Source: Polytrichum commune (taxonomy: Eukaryota > Streptophyta > Polytrichopsida > Polytrichales > Polytrichaceae). From it: a stretch of DNA of 64,000 nt. Position numbers and translations under genes: made by a program. The notes below the pieces were generated by a model. It made no database searches and was not told the origin of the DNA. It saw only the letters and a list, made by a program, of their open reading frames with translations. This document shows positions 1 to 10,973 of this stretch, piece by piece. Where the stretch lies: positions 34,968,001 through 35,032,000 of the forward strand of contig OX485806.1 of the NCBI GenBank assembly GCA_950295325.1, given 5' to 3'. The stretch's first letter is position 1. Each line of letters begins with the position of its first letter.

Positions 1-284
1 CTCATCATTTCTCAAGAACCAAAAGGGTAATAAGAACCTTTGTAATGTAGAAATTATTGAATGTTTGTTATACGCACAATGAAACGCAACTGTTTAAAGG
101 ACAAATAATTAATATGTCAACTATTGAAATATCTATGTAGAAGTCCAAGCATGTTACGATGAGATTGCTTGTAGTTTGTGTTTCATCTATTGTATGTTGC
201 ATTTCAATTGTTTTTGGCCAAAATATGTTAGAAACCATCATATTTCTCAATGCAAAGTTGTAATAATTTCGCGTGTGGTTGAAG

Positions 285-416
285 GTATGAAGAATTACTT
301 GAAACTCATGAGGATAAAAGGAGCCCCCAAGACTCTACGTTAATATTAGTGCTACAAAAGTTGTTTGAGTTTCACTCCGAGTTGGAAGAATTTTCGCGAT
401 CGCGAGAAAGCCTCAG
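285..416 (+). CDS. Coiled-coil protein gene, upstream exon
   Basis: This is a short exon, open in one frame from about 283 (an in-frame TGA lies at 280-282). It encodes about 44 residues beginning YEELLETHEDK and ending EEFSRSRESLR, which are charged and helix-prone. A donor CAG|GTTCAT follows at 417. The exon ends two bases into an Arg codon, and the exon at 3799 begins with exactly one base before its first full codon, so the joint reads ESL-R-QLEATL. That phase match over a 3.4-kb intron is the main support. The acceptor could be at 284 or 292. Earlier exons and the true start codon lie outside the window. Confidence 0.5.
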
Positions 417-2032
417 GTTCATCAAGTGCTTCATCTTATTATTGTACTTGAATTCATAAAGATTCATATTTGCTTCCAAATGCATGTACTTATAATTTTG
501 AATCCCGATTCATCCATGTACACTTTTTAAGTAGACATTATTAGAATATTTTTTGAAAAACAAATTTTTTTCTTTGACATGATCACCTTATTTTTCTGTT
601 GAGACAACCTATCTAGGTTTTCTCAAGTGGCTATCAGACATTATATGTTTATAGATATGGAAGATTACATGTCACTTTCATATCATTTTTCTCATCTTTT
701 AATGACATGCTCATCTTTGGTCACTGTTGTTTTTGATGGTCTTGTGTAAGATGAAGTGGGACTACCACTCTATTCTCAACCAATGAGAGATTTTAGAAAG
801 CGATAGCCATGGTCATTGGTCACTAGTGTGAACAAACCCTTAGTTGGTATCTCCAAAGGATATAACACTGCAACAATTTATTTGATTCACATTGTCAAGT
901 TAAATCTTGATAATTCATGTCCCATGGCCTTTCTAGCTCTTTGGACATTAAAATTGGTTTTATTTCGTTATATATCATTTAGTCATATACATTTTATGCA
1001 TAATTTTATTCACTTGCATGAATACCATAGCTCTCTAACAGCTTGGGCACCTTTCTGTCTAATAATTAATTAACATGAGAAAGTAAGTTAGACAACCCAT
1101 AAAATAAAATTCAAAAATTGGGCAGATTCAAAAAGTAATTTAAAATAATTTAGACATTCATCCAAGTCATTCCTATAATTCATGGATGGTTTTCCTAATT
1201 TCATCTATGGCGGCTACAATTAACATAAACCCTTCCCTGAACCAACATTCCTTATCCTAAAGTTTGTCTTTTATTTGTATGTCAGGGTTTTGCTTTGTGT
1301 GAGAGTTATACGGAGTGGTTTTTGTGAGAGACTATGTCACTTGCATTATTGTGATTTTAGGCGCTTTTTGAATGTTATTTCCTTTTTTTGGGGACACTCA
1401 ACGAAATTAATTTCCCATAAATTTAGGCACCTTCAAAATTAATTATTTTTTTCCCAAGCTGCTAGAGAGCTACGGTATGTTCCATTCTATATCTAGTATC
1501 TAATATGGACCTCCACTATCTTACCTTCATGGGAAGACACTTAGAAAATAATAAGAAACTGACACCGGTACGAATAATGAACATTGTCGATATGAATATT
1601 AAGATTGTTGTGAATAATGTCGGTGTTTTTAGTGATAGTGGTGCTATGAATAGTATACTCAGTGAATAATACTTGGATGAACAATGCATCCTGTGATAAA
1701 GTTGGAAGTATTAACTCCACCCAAATTTCCAAGTGTCAGGCGGAATGTATGGACTATGGATAGTAAACGAATATCCTTACTTTGTTCCGGGGGAGGGAAG
1801 GGGGGGGGGCACTTAATATCTTTGACATATTCCAAGGTCATGGAACTGATTCACGTGGCTAAATAATGTTATGTGTAGTGTCAAGTTATGGGGCGCTTTC
1901 GCCGCTTCAAGCACTAGACAATTGGATGCAATTAAAGAAAAGTTATTTAGGGTGAAAATCATATATTTATTAGAAATAGAAATTAGGGTTATGAAATTTC
2001 ATGTTAGGAATGCTCATTATATTTGTAGAATA

Positions 2033-2330
2033 CTACACTAAATATGATATTTAGTGTCATATAATATTTAATGTCACTATGGTAACTTTTCAGATGACAC
2101 TTCTTATGAATAAGTGAACAAATGTTGTCATGGATGATGGATGAGTTCATCCATTGGCCAAAACCCTACCTTCTCTTGCCAGCAACTTGTGATGAAATAT
2201 TGTCATGGATGATTGAAATTCGGATGAAAAATCACTTGGTTAGTGATAGTAATTGCAACACTATAAATCTATAATCCCCCCAAAAAAATTCAAGGAATGA
2301 CAAAGAATATTGGGTTAACATTTAGTGTAG
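2033..2330. mobile_element. MITE family E, copy 1
   Basis: The element is about 300 bp and starts CTACACTAAAT and ends ATTTAGTGTAG. The left end continues into the self-complementary motif ACACTAAATAT/ATATTTAGTGT. Its interior is nearly identical to the copy at 39699-40079 (shared GTTCATCCATTGGCCAAAAC and surroundings). It has no coding capacity. It lies in the intron between the first two coiled-coil exons. Confidence 0.75.
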
Positions 2331-2511
2331 TTTGGCATGTGATGAACTCCCAAATGATACATGTGCATATGAATTATGAATTGATAAGATTTGGATGAGG
2401 CTAGATTAGTTGAAATTTGCAAGTTCCTAGTGTAACATATGTCTCACCTCCATGATTTTTTTTACTAATCTTTCAGCTTGGTATGTGCATGTAGCATCTA
2501 TGAACCTATAA

Positions 2512-2700
2512 AGATGGTCAGATATAGTAAATAGGTGTGTCAATTGGGATAAAAGACTATGCAAATTTTGTTTCAAAAATGCAATTGAAAAGGAGGCACA
2601 CTTTGTGTTGGAGTGTCCCCTCTACAACTCCATTAGAGATAGGTTCCCTTCCTTATTTCAGATTGGAGTACTAGGAAGTCGTCTATATTCCAGTTGACCC
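2512..2700 (+). pseudogene. LINE reverse-transcriptase C-terminal fragment (zf-RVT-like)
   Basis: One frame reads about 60 residues containing RLCKFCFKNAIEKEAHFVLE followed by CPLYNSIRDRFPSLF, then a stop. The pattern C-x2-C ... H-x4-C-P-x-Y-x3-R-x2-FP-x-LF is typical of the zinc-binding domain (zf-RVT) at the C-terminus of plant non-LTR retrotransposon polyproteins. Nothing else of a LINE was found beside it, so this is a short 3' remnant. Family recognition is from motif memory, not a search. Confidence 0.6.
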
Positions 2701-2746
2701 ATGAAGTGGCCTATATCTTGCTAAGGCCACTGCACTTTGTTCCCTA

Positions 2747-3308
2747 GGGGGTGGACTCTTCATACCACATGCAAATTAACATGAGTGCATAAAAGGGTAT
2801 TATTTAATGCATTAGCATACATAGTATATATAAGGGAGAGTTTCTTTTTCTAATTTTTCTTTGTAGTGTGTGTATAAAAAACCTATTAAGGGTTTTGAAC
2901 TAAAGAAAAAAAAAAGGGCCACTAAGGTTTAGAGGAAAATTGATAATGGATGTACTAGTTTCATCCAATTTACCTTGTTTCATTCAAATGATGTGTGTTT
3001 TAGGGTCATATTATTATGATTCATATCCTATGTATGAAAAATATCCAATGAATTTCTTGTTGGAAAGTGAAAGTGGATTATATGTGTAATAAAGGCCCAT
3101 TTATTTGATGATTTATGTTCTGTGTATGTAGTGTAGGAATTATCACATTAAAAGGAAATGCTAGTATAAATACACGAATCCATTTTATAGCACATTGTTA
3201 GTACATATACATTTGTATTTTTTTTATATAAATGTCCCATTTATAGGGGGTTTAATTTCATAGTCATCCATGCACATTATTTAGGTTTCTAATGCAGAGT
3301 CCACCCCC
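2747..3308 (-). mobile_element. Inverted-repeat element family A, full-length copy
   Basis: The ends are inverted copies of GGGGGTGGACTCTTCAT (left) and a one-base variant (right, ending CAGAGTCCACCCCC). Read on the minus strand, the interior matches the elements at 7167, 14386 and 34655 (shared ATGAAATTAAACCCC..., ATAAAATCCACTTTCA..., CTCTAAACCTTAG...). It has no long ORF. It is inserted in the coiled-coil gene intron. Confidence 0.7.
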
Positions 3309-3798
3309 GAGACTTTGTTACTCTAGGGAATTAGCCTTTTTGGCACCAGGTTGATGTACATCTAGTGCCATTATAAGCCGTTTGGCTATTTAGACTCTAG
3401 AATCAATTTCTTTCATTTCATTGGTTGTTAGGTAGGTTGCCACATGTCTTTTTCTTGGGAGTCGGCTGTTGTTCCATGTTTTGGCAAATTGAAGTGATAG
3501 TTTATAGAAAAAAATTTAAATCTTCTATCAAGAAACGTAAACACTTCGTAAGCTTTCAACACTAAATAATACAAAGCTAAATACTAAACATGACATGAAG
3601 TAAAAAGAACATTTTAACACGTGTCTTGTAGAAAGCCGGCTAGACCCTAAACCTTAGGCCCCCATGGCGGTTTTTATAGTAAGTTCTATGCACACCCTCA
3701 ATACTTCATATAGCATCCTAAAAATGCCATTTTTTCCCAGGTGGTTCATATCTTTATAAGGGAGTTACCCCGCTGGGGCATGGTGTGTTGGTATACAG

Positions 3799-4321
3799 GC
3801 AGTTAGAGGCAACTTTATGCAAAGCCCATGAAGAAAACGATAGACTCACAAACGAATTGCAACACGTGAACACCACCACGACGGGTCGGTATCCCAAAAC
3901 AAAACTCCAAATCGAATTACTTGACTCACTCAAACATGAAATCAAAATCTTGGCATCTCAAAATGTATCGCTTGCATCTCAAAATAAAGCACTTGCTTCC
4001 AAGCTCGAAGACCTCTCCAACCAATTTGCGAAAGACAAGCAAGAGTTTTCGGAGCAATCCCAAAAGTTTGCCGTCTCAACGGCAACGCAAATCCAAAGGT
4101 TGGAAAAAGAGGTTGAAAGAATTGCATTTGACCTATCTCAATTGGACGTTCTTCGTGAACATGAAGAAAAGATTGCAGGCCTCAAGGATGAGCTTCAACG
4201 TGTAAACATGATCAATACTTCGGAGAAGAATATGTGGAGTTCTATACTTGATGAAAGAACAAATCAATTACAAAAGAATGTTACAACATATGAGAACGAT
4301 AAAGAGAGGTTGACACAAGAG
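3799..4321 (+). CDS. Coiled-coil protein gene, internal exon
   Basis: The exon gives about 174 residues of uninterrupted coding sequence, rich in Glu, Lys, Gln, Asn and Leu with heptad-like spacing (ASQNVSLASQNKALASKLED, then LEKEVERIAFDLSQL). It is predicted to be an extended coiled coil with no catalytic motif. The acceptor TATACAG precedes 3799, and a slightly downstream CAG at 3800-3802 is an alternative. The donor is GAG|GTAATT at 4322 in phase 0, compatible with the exon at 5354. The protein family is not recognised; a structural or tethering protein is a guess. An apparent start near 3785 is only read-through from the intron. Confidence 0.75.
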
Positions 4322-4656
4322 GTAATTATGATTTAAACATTATTGAGTTTTAAGAGTGAATTTACACACCATGGTTGTCATATGTGATGGGAGGGTTGAC
4401 ATTGTAGTCACATTGGACGGGACGAGGATGAGGACGAAATCCAATGTTTTCCTTCTTCTTAAAACCGACTGGTCGACTTATCTATAGACAAGGAAATCCA
4501 AATTGGCATGACTACTTGATTGAACAAATCAAGTTGACTAAGTTGGTTGATTTGCTTTACAAAAAAGACATCTTATAAAATTTCTTTCTAAAATCGAAGG
4601 CAAACTGTTGGTTCGACATGTACATTCAACCAATATACCCAGTCGACTAGATTTTT

Positions 4657-4745
4657 AAATCTATGCTTGATGAAAGGTCACGCCAACTACAACATATTGT
4701 AATAATGTATGAAATCGTTAGAGAAAGGTTGGTATACCAATAAAT
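4657..4745 (+). pseudogene. Decayed exon copy 1 inside the intron
   Basis: The sequence TCTATGCTTGATGAAAGGTC and what follows aligns with the 3' end of the preceding exon (4239-4320: TCTATACTTGATGAAAGAAC ...). Substitutions and loss of the reading frame are visible. It is best explained as a relic of tandem duplication of the exon end. Confidence 0.6.
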
Positions 4746-4867
4746 GACATGTGTATGAAATACTAATAGAAATGTGTGAAAATAGATAATCAAACTTAAA
4801 TATCTAAAAGTGTTGGAATTATGTCCACGTTCAATGTGTGTACATCACCTAGTATGCTTCAAAGTAA

Positions 4868-4970
4868 AATATTTGGAATTCCATGCTTGATAAAAAGAAC
4901 ACCTGAATTACAACTAACTAGCATGTTTGGTAAATTTATTGAAGAGGTCAATACAAAAGGTAATTGAGAT
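4868..4970 (+). pseudogene. Decayed exon copy 2 inside the intron
   Basis: The stretch starting TTTGGAATTCCATGCTTGAT and ending GTCAATACAAAAGGTAATTG aligns with the last 90 bases of the exon ending at 4321, including its splice donor (GTTGACACAAGAGGTAATTA). Frame is lost through small indels. It is the second relic in the same 1-kb intron. Confidence 0.6.
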
Positions 4971-5353
4971 ATTACTATCATTGGACCAAAACCCTAGTTC
5001 AACTTGCACGAATTTTGAAGACGAACTTGCCTAGAGAATTGCATGTGTAAGAACAAATCCATTATTTAAAGCATGGATCATGATAAAAACTATACTCATG
5101 ATATTTTACTCATCTTAACATACATGTCATTTGGTATTATAATTAACAACCATCTTATAATATTGAAAAATTGTTGGCATGTTTATGTTTAGGTTTACTG
5201 CTCACATCTCACATAATAGCACTACCCTTGATAAATTATCCCACAACATGAAAATTATATGGACAAATTGTATGCTTCACAGATTGCATGAACAGAATAA
5301 TCTAGAGCTTGAAAAAAATCCATTTTTTAGTTTGTAATTTGAATGTACTTCAG

Positions 5354-6019
5354 GTGCAAAGGCTTAGGAGCGAGTTGCAACAGTTGGAATCAACAACCAG
5401 CTCCGAAAAAGCATCATTGTATCAAAACATTCATCAATTAAACACAAAATTTGAGGCTCTCTCAATCCAAGCTTCGCTTGATCAACAACTCAAACAACAT
5501 ATACGCGATTTGTCTCAAGAGCTTCAAGCGCTTTTCACCACGAGCTCGGCTGAAAACAAACGGTTACAAAATGAGGTTACAAAACTTTTGACGGATCTGG
5601 AAAGCACGAAACAAGCATCCAGTACCACATTGCAACAGGTCTCTTCGAAGATGCAGGATTTGGCAAGCGATTCGAGCGCACACGAGGCGAAGCTGAAGGA
5701 GCAGCTCAAGAAGGTCACCGCCGAGTTCGAGCAGCTCAAGAAAACGGCGACGTCGGAGAAGAATTTGATGGCGACCCAAATGCAGCAGATGGTGCTTCAA
5801 ATGGAGAAGACGACGACACTCACCGCCTTCACGATGGACAACCTGAACAAGGAAATCAAGGTTCTGTCCGCCGCCGCGTCTTCGGAGAAACTAGATTTGC
5901 AAGCTGAGATTGAAAACATCAAAACAAATAATAACTGGTTGAAGCTGGAAGTGCAACATGCTATGACCCAATTGAAGCAATTGTTGGTGTCCAAAAGATT
6001 CTCCGTTTATCAACATGCA
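5354..6019 (+). CDS. Coiled-coil protein gene, large exon
   Basis: The exon gives 222 residues beginning VQRLRSELQQLESTTSSEK, an almost continuous coiled coil with recurring hydrophobic heptads and repeated (S/T)SEK blocks (TTSSEK, KTATSEK, AAASSEK), which suggests internal duplication. The acceptor is TTCAG| at 5353 and the donor GCA|GTGAGT at 6020; both joints are phase 0. GC content rises sharply around 5690-5880. There are no enzymatic motifs. It clearly belongs with the exon at 3799; function is unknown. Confidence 0.8.
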
Positions 6020-6100
6020 GTGAGTTCCTTAGTCTTTAAAGAACAACCAAAACATTTATTTTATTTTATTTTATTATTATTGAAATTTTCATGTAATCGA

Positions 6101-6184
6101 GGAGGAGGCCTAGAGCCTCCTGCCGAAATGCTGCCCTCTGAGGTGGCCACGTCGCCTCAGAGGGTAGGGTTAGGGTTAGGGTTG
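6101..6184. repeat. Two adjacent hairpins plus telomere-like hexamers
   Basis: AGGAGGC (6103-6109) pairs perfectly with GCCTCCT (6115-6121) across a 5-base loop. CCCTCTGAGG (6134-6143) pairs perfectly with CCTCAGAGGG (6155-6164). Immediately after come about three TTAGGG-type units (6163-6183). All lie 80-165 bp inside the intron after the exon ending at 6019. Confidence 0.6.
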
Positions 6185-6249
6185 TTTTTTTCATCTTTCT
6201 TTACATGATTTTAATTAAAGTCCAGAGTTGAGCATATATATATAACTAA

Positions 6250-6716
6250 GGGCCACTTCACACACGAGACTGAGAGCCCCTGACAAATTACACTTCAAGC
6301 ACCCTCATTGGTGGAAAACGCGGAGCCGGTCCAAGTTCGCTTCATGCTACGCTTGAGGGACCAACAGAGTATGTGAATGCAAGATGGATGTAAAACCTAC
6401 ATGGCATTGAATGGATCACATTTCATGGTCATTTGGCCTATTTTCAAAGACCACCTCTTGGAGGTGGGCTTAACACAAAACCAGGAGACCATGGCACTTT
6501 GAACGCTCACAACCATTGGTTTATTTTATTTTATCATGTGTGAGGGCCCGCATGAATAAAAATTCATTGAAATAGCATTTAGTTGAGGACCCGGTCACAT
6601 ATGACTTCACACTCTACTTGAGGGTCCGTGACCACACTACATGATTTTGGAGGTGTGTTAGGATGGCCTTGGGACACTTTCTTTTGGGCTCTTACAATGT
6701 CATGGTCACGGCTCTG
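6250..6716. mobile_element. Tourist/Harbinger-like MITE family C, copy 1
   Basis: The left end is TAA|GGGCCACTTCACACACGA. The interior matches, in opposite orientation, the element at 40514-40996 (for example ACATGGCATTGAATGG and the block around CTCTTGGAGGTGGGCTT). The right end is eroded. It is non-coding and lies in the last intron of the coiled-coil gene. Confidence 0.65.
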
Positions 6717-7166
6717 TTCTAATATAGTCTATAGATCTCCTGAATGATATGCAAAGTGTTTGTTTCCAAAAGAGATTGTGCATATAGCTCCATTTACCTT
6801 TGGGAAGAACACTCTTTGTAAGATATTAAGAGCCACGTGCAAGAAAATATAGGGTGGAATTAAATCCCAAGGATTAAAAATTCTTGAAACAACCAACGTA
6901 AGTATGGGATATTAGAAATTGGTTTTGAGAATATATGGGGCATATTTTGGAAGTATTCAACAAATTTGTAAAACATCCTATGAATATGGGAATTTCGTTT
7001 CATAGCCCTTCTGAAAATATTCCTTTATCACCCGTGGTTCATATCCTTACAAGGGAATTGCCTTCCTCGCATTTACCAGACCTTCGTTTTAGATGAGGTA
7101 GCGTTATGAGACAAGTTGAGAGCATGACTTCCTCAAATTAATAACCCCTGTTCTCTTCTTGACCCC

Positions 7167-7730
7167 GGGGGTGGACTCTTCATTGGAAACATAAATGATG
7201 TGCGTGGGTCACTATGAAATTAAACCCCTTGTATACTAGAAGTTTATGAAGAAAAATAGATGTATATGTACTAATGACATGCTAAATAATGGAATCATGT
7301 ATTTATACCAAGATTTTCAATTTGATATAATAAATGCCTCCACTACATATACAAACTACACATCATGAGTTAAATACGACTTTATTACATATAAAATCCA
7401 CTTTCACTATTCAATGAGTGTTTTCCATCCATAGCATGTAACACAACGGTTGTACCAAACAAACAACAATAAGAGCACAATAGCTTAGCCACAATCTAGA
7501 GAGCAAAACTAAAGGAAGCCCATGAGAGCTTCAAGAGCCTCTCGTTGTAAGAACCTAGAACCCAAATGCAAAACCTAACAAGAAGAAACATGGTAGTCAT
7601 TGAGGACAAAGACTGTATGAAAACAATGGACGACAACGTGAAGTGGATGAAACCAACATGTCTATTGTCAATTTCTTCCTCTAAACCTTAGGGCCCCTTT
7701 CTGTACATTTTTTGGCACTTTTGACTTTGA
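7167..7730 (+). mobile_element. Inverted-repeat element family A, copy 2 (right end lost)
   Basis: It begins GGGGGTGGACTCTTCATTGG and runs collinearly with the copy at 14386 for more than 500 bp, including TTAGCCACAATCTAGAGAGC. The terminal inverted partner is not found at the right, so the copy is truncated. Confidence 0.6.
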
Positions 7731-8303
7731 AGAAGGATACCAACAACATCAGAGATCATGAAATTCCACAGATTGTTGCTAGAATCTCAACTCACCTTCG
7801 TAGTTCCAAGAAGAATCCTAATTTCAAAAATGAAACATGGCAAAACAAAGTTTTGAAAACATCATTTAACAACATTTAAGGCTAACTTGAAGTGCACACT
7901 AATACTCACAAATTCAATGTAAATGTAGTCAAACATATGTGGTGAATAATGAGGTGGAAATGCTTCAAAGGTGAAGGAGATTGATGACCGAGAGTTTGAA
8001 CGACTCCCACATGCAACAACCCATGTAGATGTGCACCCGTGTAGTGACAAGATTGTGGATGGTCCATACAACCATGAGGAGAATGGACCACGACAAAATC
8101 TTGCGGTGATTACCATGTCCTAATATACGCTTAATTAAGAACCACATCGTAATTTTCTAATGTGTGCTAAAATGTTGAAGAAATACACATTGAGTTCTTG
8201 GTTTGGGTATCATTTAATATTGCTTGGATATTGCTCATGCATGGAAATCATTTCGTTTAATCTAGTGCCACGCTTTGCGGTGCCTTAGTTGGTGGTTTTA
8301 CAG

Positions 8304-8378
8304 CTAAAAGAAAAAACAAGGAAACAAATCGAGAGCATAAAAAATGAGGCCGTCAAAGTTGCTCAAGAAGAAATGTAA
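8304..8378 (+). CDS. Coiled-coil protein gene, candidate last exon
   Basis: After a good acceptor (GGTTTTACAG|) comes an open phase-0 stretch of 24 codons, LKEKTRKQIESIKNEAVKVA then QEEM, followed at once by TAA at 8376-8378. The phase matches the donor at 6019 and the composition matches the coiled coil. It may be the final exon. Alternatively AT|GTAATT at 8375 is a donor and the gene continues; no convincing later exon was seen. Confidence 0.45.
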   Translation, partial: LKEKTRKQIESIKNEAVKVAQEEM

Positions 8379-8430
8379 TTTCTATTCCTCTCTTGCATTT
8401 CTATTCTTGACATAGCAACTTAAATATGAA

Positions 8431-8475
8431 GTAGAGAGAGAGAAAGAGAAAAAGAAAGAGAAAGAGAGAGAGAAT
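8431..8475. repeat. GA-rich microsatellite
   Basis: This is a purine run of GAGA/GAAA units downstream of the candidate last coiled-coil exon. Confidence 0.7.
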
Positions 8476-8704
8476 CTCTTGTTAAGGTAGTTACAAGTGC
8501 CGATGTTGCAAGTGTTACTCCCTACCCCTCAAAGATTATTATTGGATACATCAACTCAACACGTAGATGTAGTGCACCTTTCACAAGGTGGGCAATAAAC
8601 CTGACCCTATATCAAGGAGAATCTGGAATAGGATAAGGCCAACATACTCAAATTCATGTTGGTACTAATATTGATGTTAGTTTCTCCTTTTATCTTTATG
8701 AAAA

Positions 8705-8952
8705 GTGCACTTAATATTGTATCTAGTGTCACTTGTTATCTGAAATTATGCATGGCTATAATTTTTTTATTGCATGCCTCACATTTTGTCAACAAAGGTC
8801 AATTTGGTTGTTTGGACATTACAAAACATTCACAACTTTACTTGGTAAAAAAATTACATCAATTGTATATGTATATATATATATAAAGAGAGAGAGAGAG
8901 ATCATTGTGTAATTCCATATAGTAAGTGACACTAAATATAGTATTTAGTGTA
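8705..8952. mobile_element. MITE family F, copy 1
   Basis: The ends resemble family E (ACTTAATATTGTATCTAGTG ... ACACTAAATATAGTATTTAG), but the interior differs from E and matches 55488-55714 (TTGGTTGTTTGGACA and nearby). It contains a TA/GA microsatellite at about 8868-8902. Confidence 0.55.
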
Positions 8953-10369
8953 GTTTCCGAAAGATTGTGTTCAATACATTTACTTCATTAGAAAGTTTCA
9001 CTCATGTAGATTTCATTTTGATAAGTTACATCAAAGATTTCAATTGACTTCCTATCTTTCTTCAAAAAACTCATATTTTTCTTGACTATGGTCAAATGAG
9101 AAATTCAACCGTACCTTCAAAGTTAAGTTTATCAGTGTCGAACTTGCCATTAACTATGACATGAAATGTGCAGTTTTTTTTCCCTCCTTGCAGGACCTTA
9201 GAAAATTTACGGAAACCATTATTTTTGGATTGAACTTGTTGCGGGACATGTATGGACTCCCATGAAAGCATCGAGAAAGACAATGTCATGGAAATTTGTG
9301 GGCTTGTTTAGGATCACTCACTCACGTTATTTTACCTTTTTCTTTTTCTTTTACCTTGTAATATTTTCCAATTTTACAAAGGCTATGATTTTTGCTAATG
9401 TGTGTGGGCCATGCAATTTTGGGCAAGGGGTTTACTAGGCTCATACGGTATACCAAGCTTTGCAACTTTGTACTTGAAAGGGAGTGTTGTTTGCTCATCT
9501 AAGTTGTGCTAATTTACAAATTTTTAGTGTTAGATATCAATGGTTTACATTCTAGTGCTTTAAGTGGATGGTGCGTATTGGCTATAGAAGTTGATTCTTG
9601 TAGTGTTTTGCAAATTGCACATTGATTCTTGTAAACAACAACATCATCTACATCGCAAATTTTCAAATGGTGACGTACAATGTAATTGCTAAGGTAGAAT
9701 TATTTCAAATGATGGTGTTTAATGTAACTACCAAGTCATTATTTCAAATGGTGGTGTATAATGTAATTATCTTAGAACGTATATGTAATATTATTATGGC
9801 AAAAAAGTTCTTCTTATTGATAAGAGTCAGGATATTAGGAATATTAACACCATTTGAGTTTGTATAGATGACCCATGCTCAAATACATACCACATATATT
9901 TAATCACCTATATTTAATCACCATAATCGCATATGATTTTTTTTTACTTCCTTTTTTAAACATGTCGTGCTAAAAATGGATTCATTACCACATATCACAT
10001 ACACCATTACATTTCTCGCTACTTGTTGGGGACATATACTGTATAAACACACCCTCAATCCTTCAAGGGTTAAGAGGTCCCACATGCCTCCTCACCATCA
10101 TGGGCCTCTCTTTGTAAGGTGTATGATAATTGACCTCTTGGACAATTATGGCAAGTGCACCTTAATTCTATTAGCAAAAATCTTGGGTGTGAAAAAATTA
10201 GTGCAGCACATTCATCATACTTGAGACAACTGCATATTTGGGTTTGTATAAATGACCTAAACTGAAATCCCATCACATTACTCAATTGTAGGATGATGCA
10301 CTGTGGGACCCAATTTTTTTGGGCACTTTGCCCCACTTATTGTGGGTTTCCTTGCAAAAATGAACATTA
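8953..10369. other. Gene-poor AT-rich spacer
   Basis: No ORF with convincing coding character was seen on either strand. Short frames here (for example 9092-9289 minus and 9622-9867 plus) have low-complexity or ordinary AT-rich translations. Confidence 0.5.
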
Positions 10370-10970
10370 GGGCCACTTCACACACAAGGCTGAAGGCCCT
10401 TGACCATGGCAATGTAGAGCTCTCATTGGTCGAAAAGGCGGAGACCGTCCAAGTTCACTTCACACTAGGAGGTGAAGGCCTAAAGGCCCAAAGAAAAGTT
10501 CGTGGATGAAAAATCTACATGGAGTCCTACATGGCTGGTTGTGGATAAGGGTGCATGGTCTACCAGAATTTGCGTCAGACCCACCTCCAAGAGGTGGGCT
10601 TGACGCAAATTCCGGGAGACCATGACTTTTTTAATATTTTTTCCAGCAGGACAGATTTCAAGACAGACTGCATAGCAAATTCCATAATAGATTCTACGAC
10701 AGATTCCAAGATAGACAAACACCACCAAGTAATTATCTTAAATTGATAAAATTGGAGACATATTATATTATACCAAATCTTCCCCTCTTTTTCCGCCAAC
10801 AAAATATGCAATGGTCCCGCAACATGATTCATTCTCACTTCACACTATGCTTGAGGGCCCAAGACTACTTAAAATGGTTTTCCCAACACCCATGGTACGG
10901 CCATTGGATGAGAGTCAAGGGTCCTCACCATTCCAAGGTCATGGCTCTTGGCCCATGTGTGAAGTGGCCT
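10370..10970. mobile_element. Tourist/Harbinger-like MITE family C, copy 2, with target duplication
   Basis: The terminal inverted repeats are GGGCCACTTCACACA... and ...TGTGTGAAGTGGCCT, flanked on both sides by TTA (10367-10369 and 10971-10973). A 3-bp TTA/TAA target duplication and a GGG-type terminus are hallmarks of PIF/Harbinger-derived Tourist MITEs. Inside is a second palindromic core around 10554-10624 (TGGTCTACCAGAATTTGCGT against its complement near GCAAATTCCGGGAGACCA). It is non-coding. Confidence 0.75.
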
Positions 10971-10973
10971 TTA

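Noticed and set aside
6163-6184. True telomere
   Set aside because: Only about three TTAGGG-type units inside a gene; an interstitial trace at most.
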